This document shows positions 34,089-44,037 of a stretch of 64,000 nucleotides of DNA, in pieces (positions within the stretch are counted from its first letter, which is position 1; every line of letters starts with the position of its first letter). Source of the stretch: an archaeon (GTDB lineage Archaea; Thermoproteota; Nitrososphaeria; Nitrososphaerales; JACAEJ01); NCBI GenBank assembly GCA_024256265.1, contig JACGUK010000003.1, forward strand, positions 85,261 to 149,260, written 5' to 3'. The notes beneath the pieces were generated by a model. It had not been told where the DNA came from, searched no databases, and saw nothing but the letters and a program-made list of their open reading frames with translations. Position numbers and translations under genes: made by a program.

Positions 34089-34991
34089 GAGGCTTCAGCC
34101 TTTTCTCCATCACATATAACTGGATTCTTTGAAATCGTGGATGAGCAACCTGAACCAGTTTTAAAAGGATCAAGAGGTGCGGGCATATCCTTAAGCAAAG
34201 GTGTAAAGACTCATGTGAAGATGATAGAATCATCAAATCCTAAGTTAGAAGTTAGTGTGAATGGCAAAACTTTGAAATCAACTCAACTCACAAGATATGT
34301 GATAGATGCCTTTTTACCTAAAAGTGATAGAAAATACTCTATTTTTGTTGATCATGATATGCAAGTACCTATGGGCTCAGGTTTTGGCTCTAGTGGAGCT
34401 TGTGCCCTAGGCTTATCATTAGCCCTTAACGAAGCTTTAGGGATTGGTCTATCAAAGTTTGAAGCCACGTGTATTGCTCATAAAGCTGAGATAAAGTGTA
34501 AGACTGGATTAGGTACTGTTATAGCTGAAACTTATGGTGGATTTGAAGTTAGGGTTAAAGCTGGAGCTCCAAGTATAGGAGAAATAAAGCAGATTCCCAT
34601 AGGCAATGATTACTTAGTTATATGTTTAAGCCTTGGTCCAATTTCTACTAAAGCTATATTAAGCAATAAGAGCTTGCGTGGTCGCATAAATGAAGCTGGT
34701 AAAGGATTGGTCGATCGTTTGATATCAGAGCCAAGCCCTGAAAATTTTATGATTTTATCGAGAGAATTCTCTGATTCGCTTAACATCTTCACCGATAGAA
34801 TGAAGAAGGTTTTGAATGAGGTTGATGATCATGGCTTTTTATGTAGCATGGCTATGATAGGTGAAACTATCTTCTCTTTTACAAAAAAGAGTGAGGCAGA
34901 AGAGCTAGTTAAGATATTTCATAAGAATGCAAGATCAAATGACTATGTAATTTTTTGCTCTATCGATAAGGAGGGGGCTAGACTTCTATGA
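34086..34991 (+). CDS. Pantoate kinase (archaeal GHMP family)
   Basis: This 301-residue GHMP kinase phosphorylates pantoate to 4-phosphopantoate in the archaeal coenzyme A route. The ATP loop is VPMGSGFGSSGACALGLSLAL; the N-terminal ITGFFEIVDE and the KTGLGTVIAETYGGFEVRVKAG region are as in archaeal PoK proteins rather than mevalonate or homoserine kinases. It overlaps the phosphopantothenate synthetase gene by four bases (ATGA), the family's diagnostic partner, which makes the call firm. Confidence 0.93.
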   Translation: MEASAFSPSHITGFFEIVDEQPEPVLKGSRGAGISLSKGVKTHVKMIESSNPKLEVSVNGKTLKSTQLTRYVIDAFLPKSDRKYSIFVDHDMQVPMGSGFGSSGACALGLSLALNEALGIGLSKFEATCIAHKAEIKCKTGLGTVIAETYGGFEVRVKAGAPSIGEIKQIPIGNDYLVICLSLGPISTKAILSNKSLRGRINEAGKGLVDRLISEPSPENFMILSREFSDSLNIFTDRMKKVLNEVDDHGFLCSMAMIGETIFSFTKKSEAEELVKIFHKNARSNDYVIFCSIDKEGARLL

Positions 34992-35800
34992 AGGAAGAGA
35001 TAGAGATTCCTCAAGACCATCCAAGGGCTGATTCTTTAAGGATTCGTGAAAAGCTTGTCTCGAATTATAGACTTGGTATAGTTGTCCCTCAAGGTTTGAT
35101 AGCCCATGGGAGAGGGGAAGCCTTCGACTACCTTCTTGGTGAAAGGACGATAAAACCTGCCTTTAAGGCAATAACTGCTGCAGGAGCAGCCATGCTTCTT
35201 GCTAAGCATCCTGTAATATCTGTCAATGGCAATTCCTCAGCCTTAGCTGCTAAAGAGCTGGTAGAGCTAGCTAATATTACTGGGAGTAAGATCGAAGTAA
35301 ACCTATTTTACCGCTCTCTTGAAAGGGAGATAGCTATAGAAAAGGCTTTGATGAATGCTGGAGCAAAGGAAGTTCTAGGCATTGGGAATAAAGCATCTGC
35401 AAGGATACCAGAGCTAAGTAGCGAGCGTAGGAAAGTAGACGTGAGAGGCATATACTCTGCAGATTTAGTGTTAGTCCCATTAGAAGATGGCGATAGAACA
35501 GAAGCCCTTAGGAAGATGGGAAAGAATGTTATAGCTATAGATCTTAACCCCCTCTCACGCACAGCATGCTATGCATCTATCACTATAGTAGACAATATAG
35601 TCCGAGCCCTTCCTTTGCTAATAGATGAAGTTCAAAGGCTAAAGATCAAAGATAAAAAAGAGCTCTGGAGGATCATTAAAAGGTTCGATAATGAGAAGAA
35701 CTTAGGAGATTGCATCAGATTCATGGCAAAAAGGTTGATGGAGATTAAAAAGAGAAAATCAATTTATCCAGAAGCCTTAGAAAGATTATTAAAATTCTAA
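34988..35800 (+). CDS. 4-phosphopantothenate-beta-alanine ligase (phosphopantothenate synthetase)
   Basis: This 270-residue archaeal enzyme joins 4-phosphopantoate and beta-alanine with ATP. Motifs visible: DHPRADSLRIREKLVSNYRLGIVVPQGLIAHGRGEAFDYLLGERT, ISVNGNSSALAAKELVELAN, VLGIGNKASARIPELSSER, and VLVPLEDGDRTEALRKMGKNVIAIDLNPLSRTA. It follows pantoate kinase with a four-base overlap, and the enzyme for its second substrate (MfnA-type decarboxylase making beta-alanine) is 26 bases downstream. Confidence 0.95.
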   Translation: MKEEIEIPQDHPRADSLRIREKLVSNYRLGIVVPQGLIAHGRGEAFDYLLGERTIKPAFKAITAAGAAMLLAKHPVISVNGNSSALAAKELVELANITGSKIEVNLFYRSLEREIAIEKALMNAGAKEVLGIGNKASARIPELSSERRKVDVRGIYSADLVLVPLEDGDRTEALRKMGKNVIAIDLNPLSRTACYASITIVDNIVRALPLLIDEVQRLKIKDKKELWRIIKRFDNEKNLGDCIRFMAKRLMEIKKRKSIYPEALERLLKF

Positions 35801-35826
35801 TTTATCAACGAGGTAAATTCGAGCTT

Positions 35827-36981
35827 ATGTCCATGAATTATAAAGGATTAGAAAAATATACTGTTTTGAGATTAATTAAAGATTATTTGAAAGAGGATTT
35901 GACCTATAATTCTGGAAGAATTTTTGGCTCTATGTGCACTTCCCCTCATTCCTTTGCGAAGAAAATCTTCATCAAAGCCATAGAAAAGAATCTTGGAGAT
36001 GCAGGTCTCTTTCCCGGGACGATGAAGCTTGAGCAGGAGGCTATAAGAATGATAGGCTCATTGCTCTCAAAACAAGATGCATCAGGGTACATAGTCTCAG
36101 GAGGAACTGAAGCGAACTTGATGGCTATGTGGGCTGCAAGGAATTTAGCTAAAAAAGATAGACCTGAAGTCATTGCTCCAAAATCAGCTCATTTTTCATT
36201 TGATAAAGCTGCAGACTTACTTGGGCTAAAGTTAGTAAAAATTGAACTTGATGAGAATTTTCAAGTTAACACAAAAGCTGTGAAGGAGGCTATCAATAGA
36301 AATACAATAGCCATAGTAGGTATGGCAGGATCGACCGAATTGGGGGTTGTAGACCCTATATCAGAGCTATCAGAGATAGCTTTGGATAATGGTATATATC
36401 TTCATATAGATGCATCTTTTGGGGGCTTTGTATTACCATTCTTGAGGGATATTGGTTATAATATTCCAGAATTTGACTTCAATTTAAAAGGAGTTTGCTC
36501 TATTACCATCGATTCTCATAAGATGGGACTTGCCCCTATACCAGCCGGTGGGATACTATTCAGAGATTCAGAGTCTATAAAATCTGTGAGCATAAGAGTT
36601 CCGTATCTCTCAGGAGGAGAAATAACTCAAGGTACGATTTTAGGCACAAGGTCTGGTGCATCAGCAGTAGCTGTGTGGGCTCTCCTCAAACATATGGGTA
36701 GGGAAGGTTACCAGAAAGTGGTGAAGAGGTGCATGGATTTAACGAATATGATCGTAAGAAGGGTTAAAAAGTCGAAGAAGGTTTATTTGATCATAAATCC
36801 TATTATGAACATAGTGGGTTTAGCCTCTCATTCTTTGGAGCCTAAGCAATTGGCAGATGGATTAAGGAGAAGAGGATGGGCTGTCTCATTCACTCCAACT
36901 CATATAAGGTTGGTAATAATGCCTCATATTAAGAAGAAGCATATTATAAGATTCTTGTCAGATCTGGAAGAATTGGCTTAA
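35827..36981 (+). CDS. mfnA: MfnA-type PLP decarboxylase (probable L-aspartate decarboxylase)
   Basis: This 384-residue group II PLP decarboxylase has YIVSGGTEANLMAMWAARN, NTIAIVGMAGSTELGVVDPI, and the PLP-Lys segment ITIDSHKMGLAPIPAGGIL, with IDASFGGF before it. In archaea the family decarboxylates tyrosine (for methanofuran) and/or aspartate (for beta-alanine). Here it lies between the phosphopantothenate synthetase and panB, so supply of beta-alanine for coenzyme A is the most probable role, by context. The start (TTATGTCC) lies 26 bases after the preceding stop. Confidence 0.92.
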   Translation: MSMNYKGLEKYTVLRLIKDYLKEDLTYNSGRIFGSMCTSPHSFAKKIFIKAIEKNLGDAGLFPGTMKLEQEAIRMIGSLLSKQDASGYIVSGGTEANLMAMWAARNLAKKDRPEVIAPKSAHFSFDKAADLLGLKLVKIELDENFQVNTKAVKEAINRNTIAIVGMAGSTELGVVDPISELSEIALDNGIYLHIDASFGGFVLPFLRDIGYNIPEFDFNLKGVCSITIDSHKMGLAPIPAGGILFRDSESIKSVSIRVPYLSGGEITQGTILGTRSGASAVAVWALLKHMGREGYQKVVKRCMDLTNMIVRRVKKSKKVYLIINPIMNIVGLASHSLEPKQLADGLRRRGWAVSFTPTHIRLVIMPHIKKKHIIRFLSDLEELA

Positions 36982-36993
36982 GGATGATGAAGA

Positions 36994-37857
36994 ATGGAGA
37001 AAGGAAAGCTAAGGATTGAGGATATAGTGATGATGAAAGGAAAAAGGAAGATTGCTATGATTACTGCATATGATTATCCTACAGCTCTTCTTGCAGATAA
37101 GGCTGGCATAGATATCATACTTGTTGGCGATACTTGTAGCATGGTAGTATTAGGATACGACTCAACCTTACCTATAACTATGGATGAAATGATTTATCAT
37201 TGTAAGGCTGTGAAGAGAGGAGTGAAGCATGCCCTAATAGTTGGGGATATGCCCTTTATGTCCTTTAATGTGAATAAAGAAGACTCTATAAGAAATGCAG
37301 GTCGATTCATAAAAGAAGGAGGTTGTGATGCTGTAAAGCTTGAAGGTGGGATCATCATAAAGGATACTGTCAAAGCTATAAATGATGCAGGAATTCCTGT
37401 GATGGGGCATGTCGGACTTGCTCCACAGACAGCAACTTTTTTGAGCGGTTATAAAGTTCAAGGAAAAGAGGCAATAAAAGCCATGAAGATAATTCAAGAT
37501 GCAAAGGCTATCGAAGATTCAGGAGCCTTCTCTATAGTTCTTGAATCTTTAACATCTGAAGTTGCAAAGATAATTACTCATGAATTGAGCATCCCAACGA
37601 TTGGCATAGGCGCAGGTCTAGACTGTGATGGACAAGTACTTGTTTTACATGATCTTCTCGGCTTATTCGATAAATTCACACCAAAGTTTGTAAAAAAGTA
37701 TGCCAATTTGAGCGAAGAGATTCTTAAAGCTTTAGAGACATATAGAGATGAAGTCCAGAAAGGAATATTTCCTGATGACCAACATTCCTATCATATGGAT
37801 AAAGCTGAGTTTGATAAGCTTCAAGAAATGCTCAAGAAAAGCTATGGCAATAGGTAA
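36994..37857 (+). CDS. panB: Ketopantoate hydroxymethyltransferase
   Basis: This 287-residue TIM-barrel enzyme adds a hydroxymethyl group from methylenetetrahydropterin to 2-ketoisovalerate. Motifs: AMITAYDYPTALLADKAGIDIILVGDTCSMVVLGYDSTLPITMDEM (metal-binding Asp), DMPFMSF, VKLEGG, IPVMGHVGLAPQTA, and IGIGAGLDCDGQVLVLHDLLGL. It is 12 bases after the decarboxylase and six bases before coaBC, inside the coenzyme A operon. Ketopantoate reductase, the next enzyme, is not in this window. Confidence 0.96.
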   Translation: MEKGKLRIEDIVMMKGKRKIAMITAYDYPTALLADKAGIDIILVGDTCSMVVLGYDSTLPITMDEMIYHCKAVKRGVKHALIVGDMPFMSFNVNKEDSIRNAGRFIKEGGCDAVKLEGGIIIKDTVKAINDAGIPVMGHVGLAPQTATFLSGYKVQGKEAIKAMKIIQDAKAIEDSGAFSIVLESLTSEVAKIITHELSIPTIGIGAGLDCDGQVLVLHDLLGLFDKFTPKFVKKYANLSEEILKALETYRDEVQKGIFPDDQHSYHMDKAEFDKLQEMLKKSYGNR

Positions 37858-37863
37858 TATAAA

Positions 37864-39114
37864 ATGAGTACTCATCCTTCTAAGGATATAATTGGTACAA
37901 AGGGAGAGGAGCTGAAAGGGAAAAAAATAGCTTTATGCATAACTAGTAGCATAGCTGCATCTGAGTGCCCGAAGATAGCCCGTGAGCTTATGAGACATGG
38001 AGCCGAAGTTTATACAGTAATGTCAAAAAAAGCTCAAGAAATAATACACCCAAATTTAATGGAATGGGCTACAGGAAATCCTGTAGTAACGGAATTGACT
38101 GGTAAGATAGAGCATGTATCCTTGGCTGGAATTCATGAAAATAAAGTCGATTTGATTCTAGTTTCTCCTTCTACTGCAAATACTATAAGCAAGATTGCAT
38201 GTGGCATAGATGATACTCCTGTCACTACAGTTGTATCAACAGCTTTTGGTTCTAAGATACCCATTATCATAGTACCGGCTATGCATGAGTCTTTATACTA
38301 TCATCCAATAGTTATTGAGAACATAAAGAAGCTAGAATCATTGGGTGTTGAGTTCATCAATCCTAGAATAGAGGAAGGAAAGGCAAAGATGGCAAGCTTG
38401 GATGATATAGTTGAAGTAGTCATAAGAAGATTGTCTATTAAAAGTATGAGGGGGATTAAAATGCTTGTTACTGCTGGTCCAACTTTAGAATACATAGATC
38501 CTATAAGGATCATAACGAACAAGAGTTCAGGAAAGATGGGAGTTGCCATCGCTAATGAAGCTTTAAGGAGAGGAGCAGATGTTACCTTGATATACGGTCA
38601 TGGTATAGTATCTCCTCCTCAAGGTGCAAGAGTTATAAGTGTTGAGACTACTGAAGAGATGTATAATGAAGTTATTTCTGAGCTCAAGGCTAAAGATTAT
38701 AATGTATTAATAGCTACAAGTGCTGTTACAGATTTTATTCCTGAGAAAAAGTATGATTACAAATTGCCTAGTAGAGAGATTCATGAATTAAGTATAAAGC
38801 TTAAGCCTCTACCAAAGATGATAGATAAAGTTAAGGAATTGTCTCTAAAAACATTCTTAGTAGCCTTTAAAGCAGATTATGGATTATCTGATGAGGAGCT
38901 TATTGATAGTGCTTATGGGCTTCTAAAAGCATCTAATGCTGATCTAGTTGTAGCAAATGATGTAAGTAGGAAAGGCTCTGGCTTTAGAGTTGATACGAAT
39001 GAAGTATTCATAGTAGATAGGGCTCGCAATGCTATTCATATTCCTCTCTCTTCAAAGCAAGCTATAGCGAGTAATTTACTTGATATAATCATAAAGAGTA
39101 TGAAAGAAAAGTAA
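37864..39114 (+). CDS. coaBC: Bifunctional phosphopantothenoylcysteine synthetase/decarboxylase
   Basis: This 416-residue protein converts 4-phosphopantothenate to 4-phosphopantetheine. The N-terminal flavoprotein CoaC half (about residues 1-195) shows LCITSSIAASECPKIARELMRHGAEV, SPSTANTISKIACGIDDTP and VPAMHESLYYHP, where PAMxxxM/LY is the substrate loop. The C-terminal CoaB half begins KMLVTAGPTLEYIDPIRIITNKSSGKMGVAIANEA, with later DFIPEKKYDYKLPS and ANDVSRKGSGF. It is the last gene of the operon and converges with the M24 peptidase. Confidence 0.95.
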   Translation: MSTHPSKDIIGTKGEELKGKKIALCITSSIAASECPKIARELMRHGAEVYTVMSKKAQEIIHPNLMEWATGNPVVTELTGKIEHVSLAGIHENKVDLILVSPSTANTISKIACGIDDTPVTTVVSTAFGSKIPIIIVPAMHESLYYHPIVIENIKKLESLGVEFINPRIEEGKAKMASLDDIVEVVIRRLSIKSMRGIKMLVTAGPTLEYIDPIRIITNKSSGKMGVAIANEALRRGADVTLIYGHGIVSPPQGARVISVETTEEMYNEVISELKAKDYNVLIATSAVTDFIPEKKYDYKLPSREIHELSIKLKPLPKMIDKVKELSLKTFLVAFKADYGLSDEELIDSAYGLLKASNADLVVANDVSRKGSGFRVDTNEVFIVDRARNAIHIPLSSKQAIASNLLDIIIKSMKEK

Positions 39115-39161
39115 TCCAATCACCAAAATAAGGAGACTTCATAATTCTTAACTTATTTTGC

Positions 39162-40232
39162 TTACCCAACTATCAAGAGCTCTTTTGGAAAATTTGTGAA
39201 GGGCTTTGCTCTTTTTGATACCAATATAGTGTCCTCTACTCTAATTCCAAATTTATTTGGCATATATACGCCAGGCTCTACAGTTACAACATCATTCTTT
39301 TTTAGAACTTCTTTACCATTCATCCTTAACCAAGGAGGCTCATGGACATCTAAACCTACACCATGCCCTGTACCATGAATAAAGAACTTACCATATTTCT
39401 CATCAATTATATCTCTTACCTTTTTATCAACTTCTCCAGTAACAACATCTGGCTTTGTTGATCTTATGCCCTCTTCCTGGGCAGATTTGACTATTTCATA
39501 AACTCTTTTTACTTCATCATCAACTCTTCTTACAGCAAAAGTTCTAGTAGTATCAACTACATAACCATTAAACCTTATCACTAGATCGATGATAACAACA
39601 TCTCCATCTGAAAATCTTCTATCTGTCAAATCTGCATGAGGGAAGGCTGAGTTAGGTCCTGATGCAACTATTATAGGGTTTTGAGTGGAAGCATAAGATG
39701 GTATATCACAATTGGACGCTATGATTTTAGCTAATAGCTCAGCTGCCAGCTCCCTCTCTCTGATTCTAGGTCTAATAAGAGTTGATGCATAATCATACAA
39801 TTTGTCTGCTATCTTACCAGCTTGAGCAATATTATATATCTCATCCTCATCCTTAATCCTTCTCACAGAATAGAATAGTTCTGGGTTAAATATGGCATCT
39901 TTTTTTAGAGCTTTCTTAATGGCAAATTGTAAAGGCATATTCACATCATCAAAGCATACTTTGCCCTTAGAGCCAATATGCTCTAAAACTAAATCCTTTA
40001 AGCTCTCCCCCATTTTACTAATGATTACATCACAATCCTTTGCATGCTTTTTCGCTCTCTCACCCTCTAAAGGGTTTGTTAGTAGGGTAGTGCCATCCTC
40101 TCTTATGATGACAGTTCCATTGCCCCAAAAGCCAGTGGTATAAAATACGTTTTGAGGAGTGGCTGAAGCCACTATTGCACAGCCATTCTTCCTTGCAGCT
40201 TCTAAGAGCGCCGCTCTTCTTTTTTTGAACAT
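39162..40232 (-). CDS. Xaa-Pro aminopeptidase family (M24) metallopeptidase
   Basis: This 356-residue protein has an N-terminal creatinase-like domain (about 1-120) followed by the pita-bread M24 domain. The five metal ligands are visible: Asp in VVIIDLVIRF, Asp in YVVDTTRTF, His in FIHGTGHGVGLDVHEPP, Glu in VTVEPGVYM, and Glu in GIRVEDTILV. These enzymes remove N-terminal residues before proline or cleave Xaa-Pro dipeptides. The gene is divergent from smc across a 235-base A/T-rich gap that contains no gene. Confidence 0.93.
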   Translation of the reverse strand: MFKKRRAALLEAARKNGCAIVASATPQNVFYTTGFWGNGTVIIREDGTTLLTNPLEGERAKKHAKDCDVIISKMGESLKDLVLEHIGSKGKVCFDDVNMPLQFAIKKALKKDAIFNPELFYSVRRIKDEDEIYNIAQAGKIADKLYDYASTLIRPRIRERELAAELLAKIIASNCDIPSYASTQNPIIVASGPNSAFPHADLTDRRFSDGDVVIIDLVIRFNGYVVDTTRTFAVRRVDDEVKRVYEIVKSAQEEGIRSTKPDVVTGEVDKKVRDIIDEKYGKFFIHGTGHGVGLDVHEPPWLRMNGKEVLKKNDVVTVEPGVYMPNKFGIRVEDTILVSKRAKPFTNFPKELLIVG

Positions 40233-40476
40233 GTTTTTTTATAGAATTGTGATGCAGTTAATAAGTTTGGCTTAGGACTATCTTTATCATTTAAAAACTT
40301 GTATTATATTGATCACACATAAAGCCAAAAATTTGTAGTTTTATGCTTATAAACTATAGTAAAGAACATATAATAGCAATAATGTTTAAGAAAGATAATA
40401 TGGGCTTAATCGAAGATGGATTTTTTGATTCTTTAGCCATTTTGCTCTTTTTACTTCGAACAAAGGCGTGATAAAA

Positions 40477-43400
40477 ATGGCATCCAACTTCGAGACAAGC
40501 ACTCACATAAAAAGACTAGAGATCTATAACTTTAAGTCTTTTAGAAGGGTTTCTTTGCAACTTGAGGGAGGGTTAAATGTTATCACTGGTCCTAATGGCT
40601 CTGGCAAAAGTAATATCATAGATGCCATTAGGTTTTGCTTAGGAGAGAATAGTCCGAAGGCTTTGAGGGTGAGCAAACTATCATCTCTAATATCAGACAT
40701 TATTCCTGAGACAAAGAATCGAAGTGCAAGAGTGAATATATTATTCGACAACTTCATGAAGGCTATTCCCATAGATTCTGAAAACGTAAGCATATCGAGA
40801 GAGCTGAAAGAAAATGGAGAGAGCACATATTTTTTGAATGGGAAGCGTGTTCAAAAGGGCTCTCTGTCAGAAATTCTTAATCTAGCCTTGATCTCTCCAG
40901 AGGGTCTTAATGTAATACCTCAAGGAATGGTGACTAGGATTTCTGAATTATCACCTGATGAAAAGCGTAGATTGATAGAAGGCATAGTTGGTATTGCACA
41001 GTTTGATGAGAAGAAAGCTGAGGCTGAGAGGCAACTAAGAGAAGCTGACCTCAGGTTGCAAGTAGCTCTAGCCAGGATAGATGAGATCAAGAACAGAGTA
41101 GATGCATTAGAAAGCGAGAGGAACGATCAGATAAGGCTAAAGCATTTAGAGGAAGAAATAAGATGGCTAAAATCTGTAATATTATCTAAAAATCTGTCAT
41201 CTACTAGAGATAAAATCTTTGGGCAAAGAGATAAAATTGATAAAGGCTCTAAGGAATTGCAAGATTTAAGGTCTAAGCTGGAAAGCATAAGAAGTCAGAT
41301 AAAATCCTTAGAAGATGAGCGCAATGTATTCATTGCAAACGTTCTTGACGAGTCTGGGGCAAAGAATGTAGAGTTACAGTTCTCCATAGCAAAGCTATCG
41401 AACGAAATAGACAGGCTAAATACTAGGATAAAAGACGATGAGATAATTGTTAAAAGAATAGATGAAACTTTACCAACTCTTTATAGAATGAAAGATGAAA
41501 AGCTAAAGGAGGTAGAGGCTTCAGAGAGCATAGTCAAAGAGCTGGGAGAGAAGCTAGGAGAATTGGAGAGGAATAAAGATGAAGCCATTAAAAACCTTTC
41601 ATCAGCTCAAAATAGGATAGAAGAGCTGAATGGTTACTTATCAAAGGCTATTCTTAGCTCTGAGATGTTACAAAAAAGGGTAATGAAGCAAAGAGAGATA
41701 ATTGAAAGAGTATCGGATAAAATTTCTGAACTAGAGAAAAATCAATCAGACATCTCAGAAAAGCTTAATGCCTTAAGAGACAAGAATGGCTCCTTCTCTG
41801 AAACTTTGAATCAATTAGAAAAGAATCTCTCAGAGCTTCAAGGCTTAAAAAATGCAGAGCAAGAGGCTCTTGATAATGTGAATACAACCATTGCTTCATT
41901 ATCAGACAGAAAGGTGAAACTAGAGAATGAGATAGAAAAAGCCATGTCCACTTTAAATAAAGCCAGTACGACAGTCCTTAGATATGAAGCGCAACGCTCT
42001 GTTGCAGATAATATAATCCCAGAAGAAGTGAGCATTAAGAAGTTAGAAGAATTGTCAGAAGCTGGAGCCATAGATGGTCTTATAGGTAGGCTAGACAATC
42101 TGATCAAATACGATGATAGGTACGAGTTAGCAGTTTTAGCCACTGCTGGAAAGTTGATCAAAGCTCTCATAGTTAAGGATCTCACTAACATGTTGAAAAT
42201 TGCTGAAGTTGCGAAAAGGTTAAAGATGGGCAGATTGATGACCATGCCTCTATCTGAGGTTTCAAACATAACTCGAATAACTCCCCCAATGATTGATGGA
42301 GTAATAGGGCTCATCTCAGATTTTATCTCTGTAGATGAAGGTTTAGAAGGAGTTATCAACTTTGTTTTCGGTGATACAGTCTTAGTGAGTTCTCATAAAG
42401 TTGCCTTTATCATCTCTTCGAGAGGCTTTAGAGCAGTGACTTTGAATGGTGATCTTTTTGAGCCTAAGGGCTTAGCCTTTGAGACTGGTTATATCACAAA
42501 AATGGATGCTATTATGGATTTGATTCGTGATGAAGCATCATTCTCAGAAGTAAAAGAAGCCTTAAAACCATTGCAAAAAATAATAGCCAAAAGAAGATCT
42601 GATTTAAACCAGCTTGAAAAGCAATCGAAAAAGTTGAATGAAGATAAGATCAAGAAGACTTTAATGGTAGAGCGATTAACAGCTCAATTAATAAGTATCA
42701 ACAAATTCTTTGTAAGATATAGAAGACTACAACGCATACTCCTCAAAAAGATGAGTAAGCTTGAAGATGGATTAAAAAGAGTTGAAAATCAGATAAAGAA
42801 GCTCTCAATCATCAAAGCAAAGCATATGGAGAGAGTAGAGATTTATGAGAGGAAGATTTCTGAGCTAGCCATTCAATCTATAAACAATGAAATTAAACTC
42901 CTTAACGATAAGAAAGCCTCTTTTAACGATCTTATAGAGAATATTTCCTCTCAAATTCGTGATAAGGTTACTCATTTAACAAAAGAAAGAGCAAATTTGG
43001 AGAATATTTTAAGACCTAGCAGTGAAAGTCTAATAGGACAAATTTCACAATTAGAGGGAAACAGGGATGAAAAGATAAGGTCTTTGGAGGAAGATCGATT
43101 AAGTTTAATTGATATCAATGAGAAGTTGGATAAATTAAAGCTCGAGGAGAACTACATAATAGAATCCAAGAAAAAATCAAAGCCCATATTAGAAGACTAT
43201 GAAAAGAAGCTTAAGAATCTTCGTGATGTTGAAGAGGGTTGCTTACGCTCGATAAATCGTCTAGAGAAGGAGTTGTTTTCTTTTAACAAGAACTTAGAAT
43301 CATTAAATGAGGCAGAGCAGAGAATTCTAAGCGAACTGTCTTCGTTAGAGTATTATGAGCCATTAGAAACCTTCGATGGTGCTGAAGCCATTCTTGAGAA

Positions 43401-44037
43401 GATAAGCCTTGAGTATGAGCATCTTAAGGATAATGTGAACCTACTGGCAGACCGTAATTATAGAGAAATAATAACTGGTTACAAGAATCTTTCTCTAAGA
43501 AAGAATCAGTTAGAAAGTGAGAGAAATGCTATAGTCCAATTCATAGAGAGTATAGAGGCTGAGAAGAAGCATGTGTTCATAAATGCTTTTGAGAAGATAG
43601 ATAGGGAGCTAAGAAATATATTCAATAAGCTAACAGGAGGATCTGCATGGCTAGAAATCGAAGATTCAAATAATATATTTTCAAGTGGTATATTTCTTAT
43701 GACTCAATTCCCAGATAAATCTCCAAGAGAATCTACTTCTATAAGTGGGGGTGAGAAGACTATAACAGCCTTGGCTTTTATACTATCCATTCAATCTGTT
43801 TATCCCTCTCCATTCTACCTTTTTGATGAGATAGATGCCCATCTAGATGCTGTAAACGTTGAAAGGCTTGCAGAGCTTTTAAAGGAAAGATCGAAGAAAT
43901 CTCAGATAATCTTAGTAACATTAAAGCCCTCCATGATAGCCCATGCCTCTGCAATTTATGGTGCTTACAATGAAGATAGCTTATCAAAGGTCATAAGGTA
44001 CAAGCCTGGAGTGGAGGCAATTGTCAGAAGCTCATGA
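40477..44037 (+). CDS. smc: Chromosome segregation protein SMC
   Basis: This roughly 1186-residue condensin ATPase has the Walker A motif VITGPNGSGKSNIIDAIRF near residue 40. A first coiled coil runs to about residue 500, then the hinge (about 520-670, with IDGLIGRLDNLIKYDDRYELAVLATAG), a second coiled coil, and the head with signature SISGGEKTITALAFILS and Walker B FYLFDEIDAHLDAVN. The frame opens with GTG at 40468, but the ATG at 40477 follows GGCGTGA and is preferred. It overlaps scpA by 17 bases, so SMC and its kleisin are co-produced. Confidence 0.97.
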   Translation: MASNFETSTHIKRLEIYNFKSFRRVSLQLEGGLNVITGPNGSGKSNIIDAIRFCLGENSPKALRVSKLSSLISDIIPETKNRSARVNILFDNFMKAIPIDSENVSISRELKENGESTYFLNGKRVQKGSLSEILNLALISPEGLNVIPQGMVTRISELSPDEKRRLIEGIVGIAQFDEKKAEAERQLREADLRLQVALARIDEIKNRVDALESERNDQIRLKHLEEEIRWLKSVILSKNLSSTRDKIFGQRDKIDKGSKELQDLRSKLESIRSQIKSLEDERNVFIANVLDESGAKNVELQFSIAKLSNEIDRLNTRIKDDEIIVKRIDETLPTLYRMKDEKLKEVEASESIVKELGEKLGELERNKDEAIKNLSSAQNRIEELNGYLSKAILSSEMLQKRVMKQREIIERVSDKISELEKNQSDISEKLNALRDKNGSFSETLNQLEKNLSELQGLKNAEQEALDNVNTTIASLSDRKVKLENEIEKAMSTLNKASTTVLRYEAQRSVADNIIPEEVSIKKLEELSEAGAIDGLIGRLDNLIKYDDRYELAVLATAGKLIKALIVKDLTNMLKIAEVAKRLKMGRLMTMPLSEVSNITRITPPMIDGVIGLISDFISVDEGLEGVINFVFGDTVLVSSHKVAFIISSRGFRAVTLNGDLFEPKGLAFETGYITKMDAIMDLIRDEASFSEVKEALKPLQKIIAKRRSDLNQLEKQSKKLNEDKIKKTLMVERLTAQLISINKFFVRYRRLQRILLKKMSKLEDGLKRVENQIKKLSIIKAKHMERVEIYERKISELAIQSINNEIKLLNDKKASFNDLIENISSQIRDKVTHLTKERANLENILRPSSESLIGQISQLEGNRDEKIRSLEEDRLSLIDINEKLDKLKLEENYIIESKKKSKPILEDYEKKLKNLRDVEEGCLRSINRLEKELFSFNKNLESLNEAEQRILSELSSLEYYEPLETFDGAEAILEKISLEYEHLKDNVNLLADRNYREIITGYKNLSLRKNQLESERNAIVQFIESIEAEKKHVFINAFEKIDRELRNIFNKLTGGSAWLEIEDSNNIFSSGIFLMTQFPDKSPRESTSISGGEKTITALAFILSIQSVYPSPFYLFDEIDAHLDAVNVERLAELLKERSKKSQIILVTLKPSMIAHASAIYGAYNEDSLSKVIRYKPGVEAIVRSS

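Noticed and set aside
41838..42359. 173-residue minus-strand frame inside smc
   Set aside because: It covers the SMC hinge and adjacent coiled coil; no family features are seen in the reverse reading.
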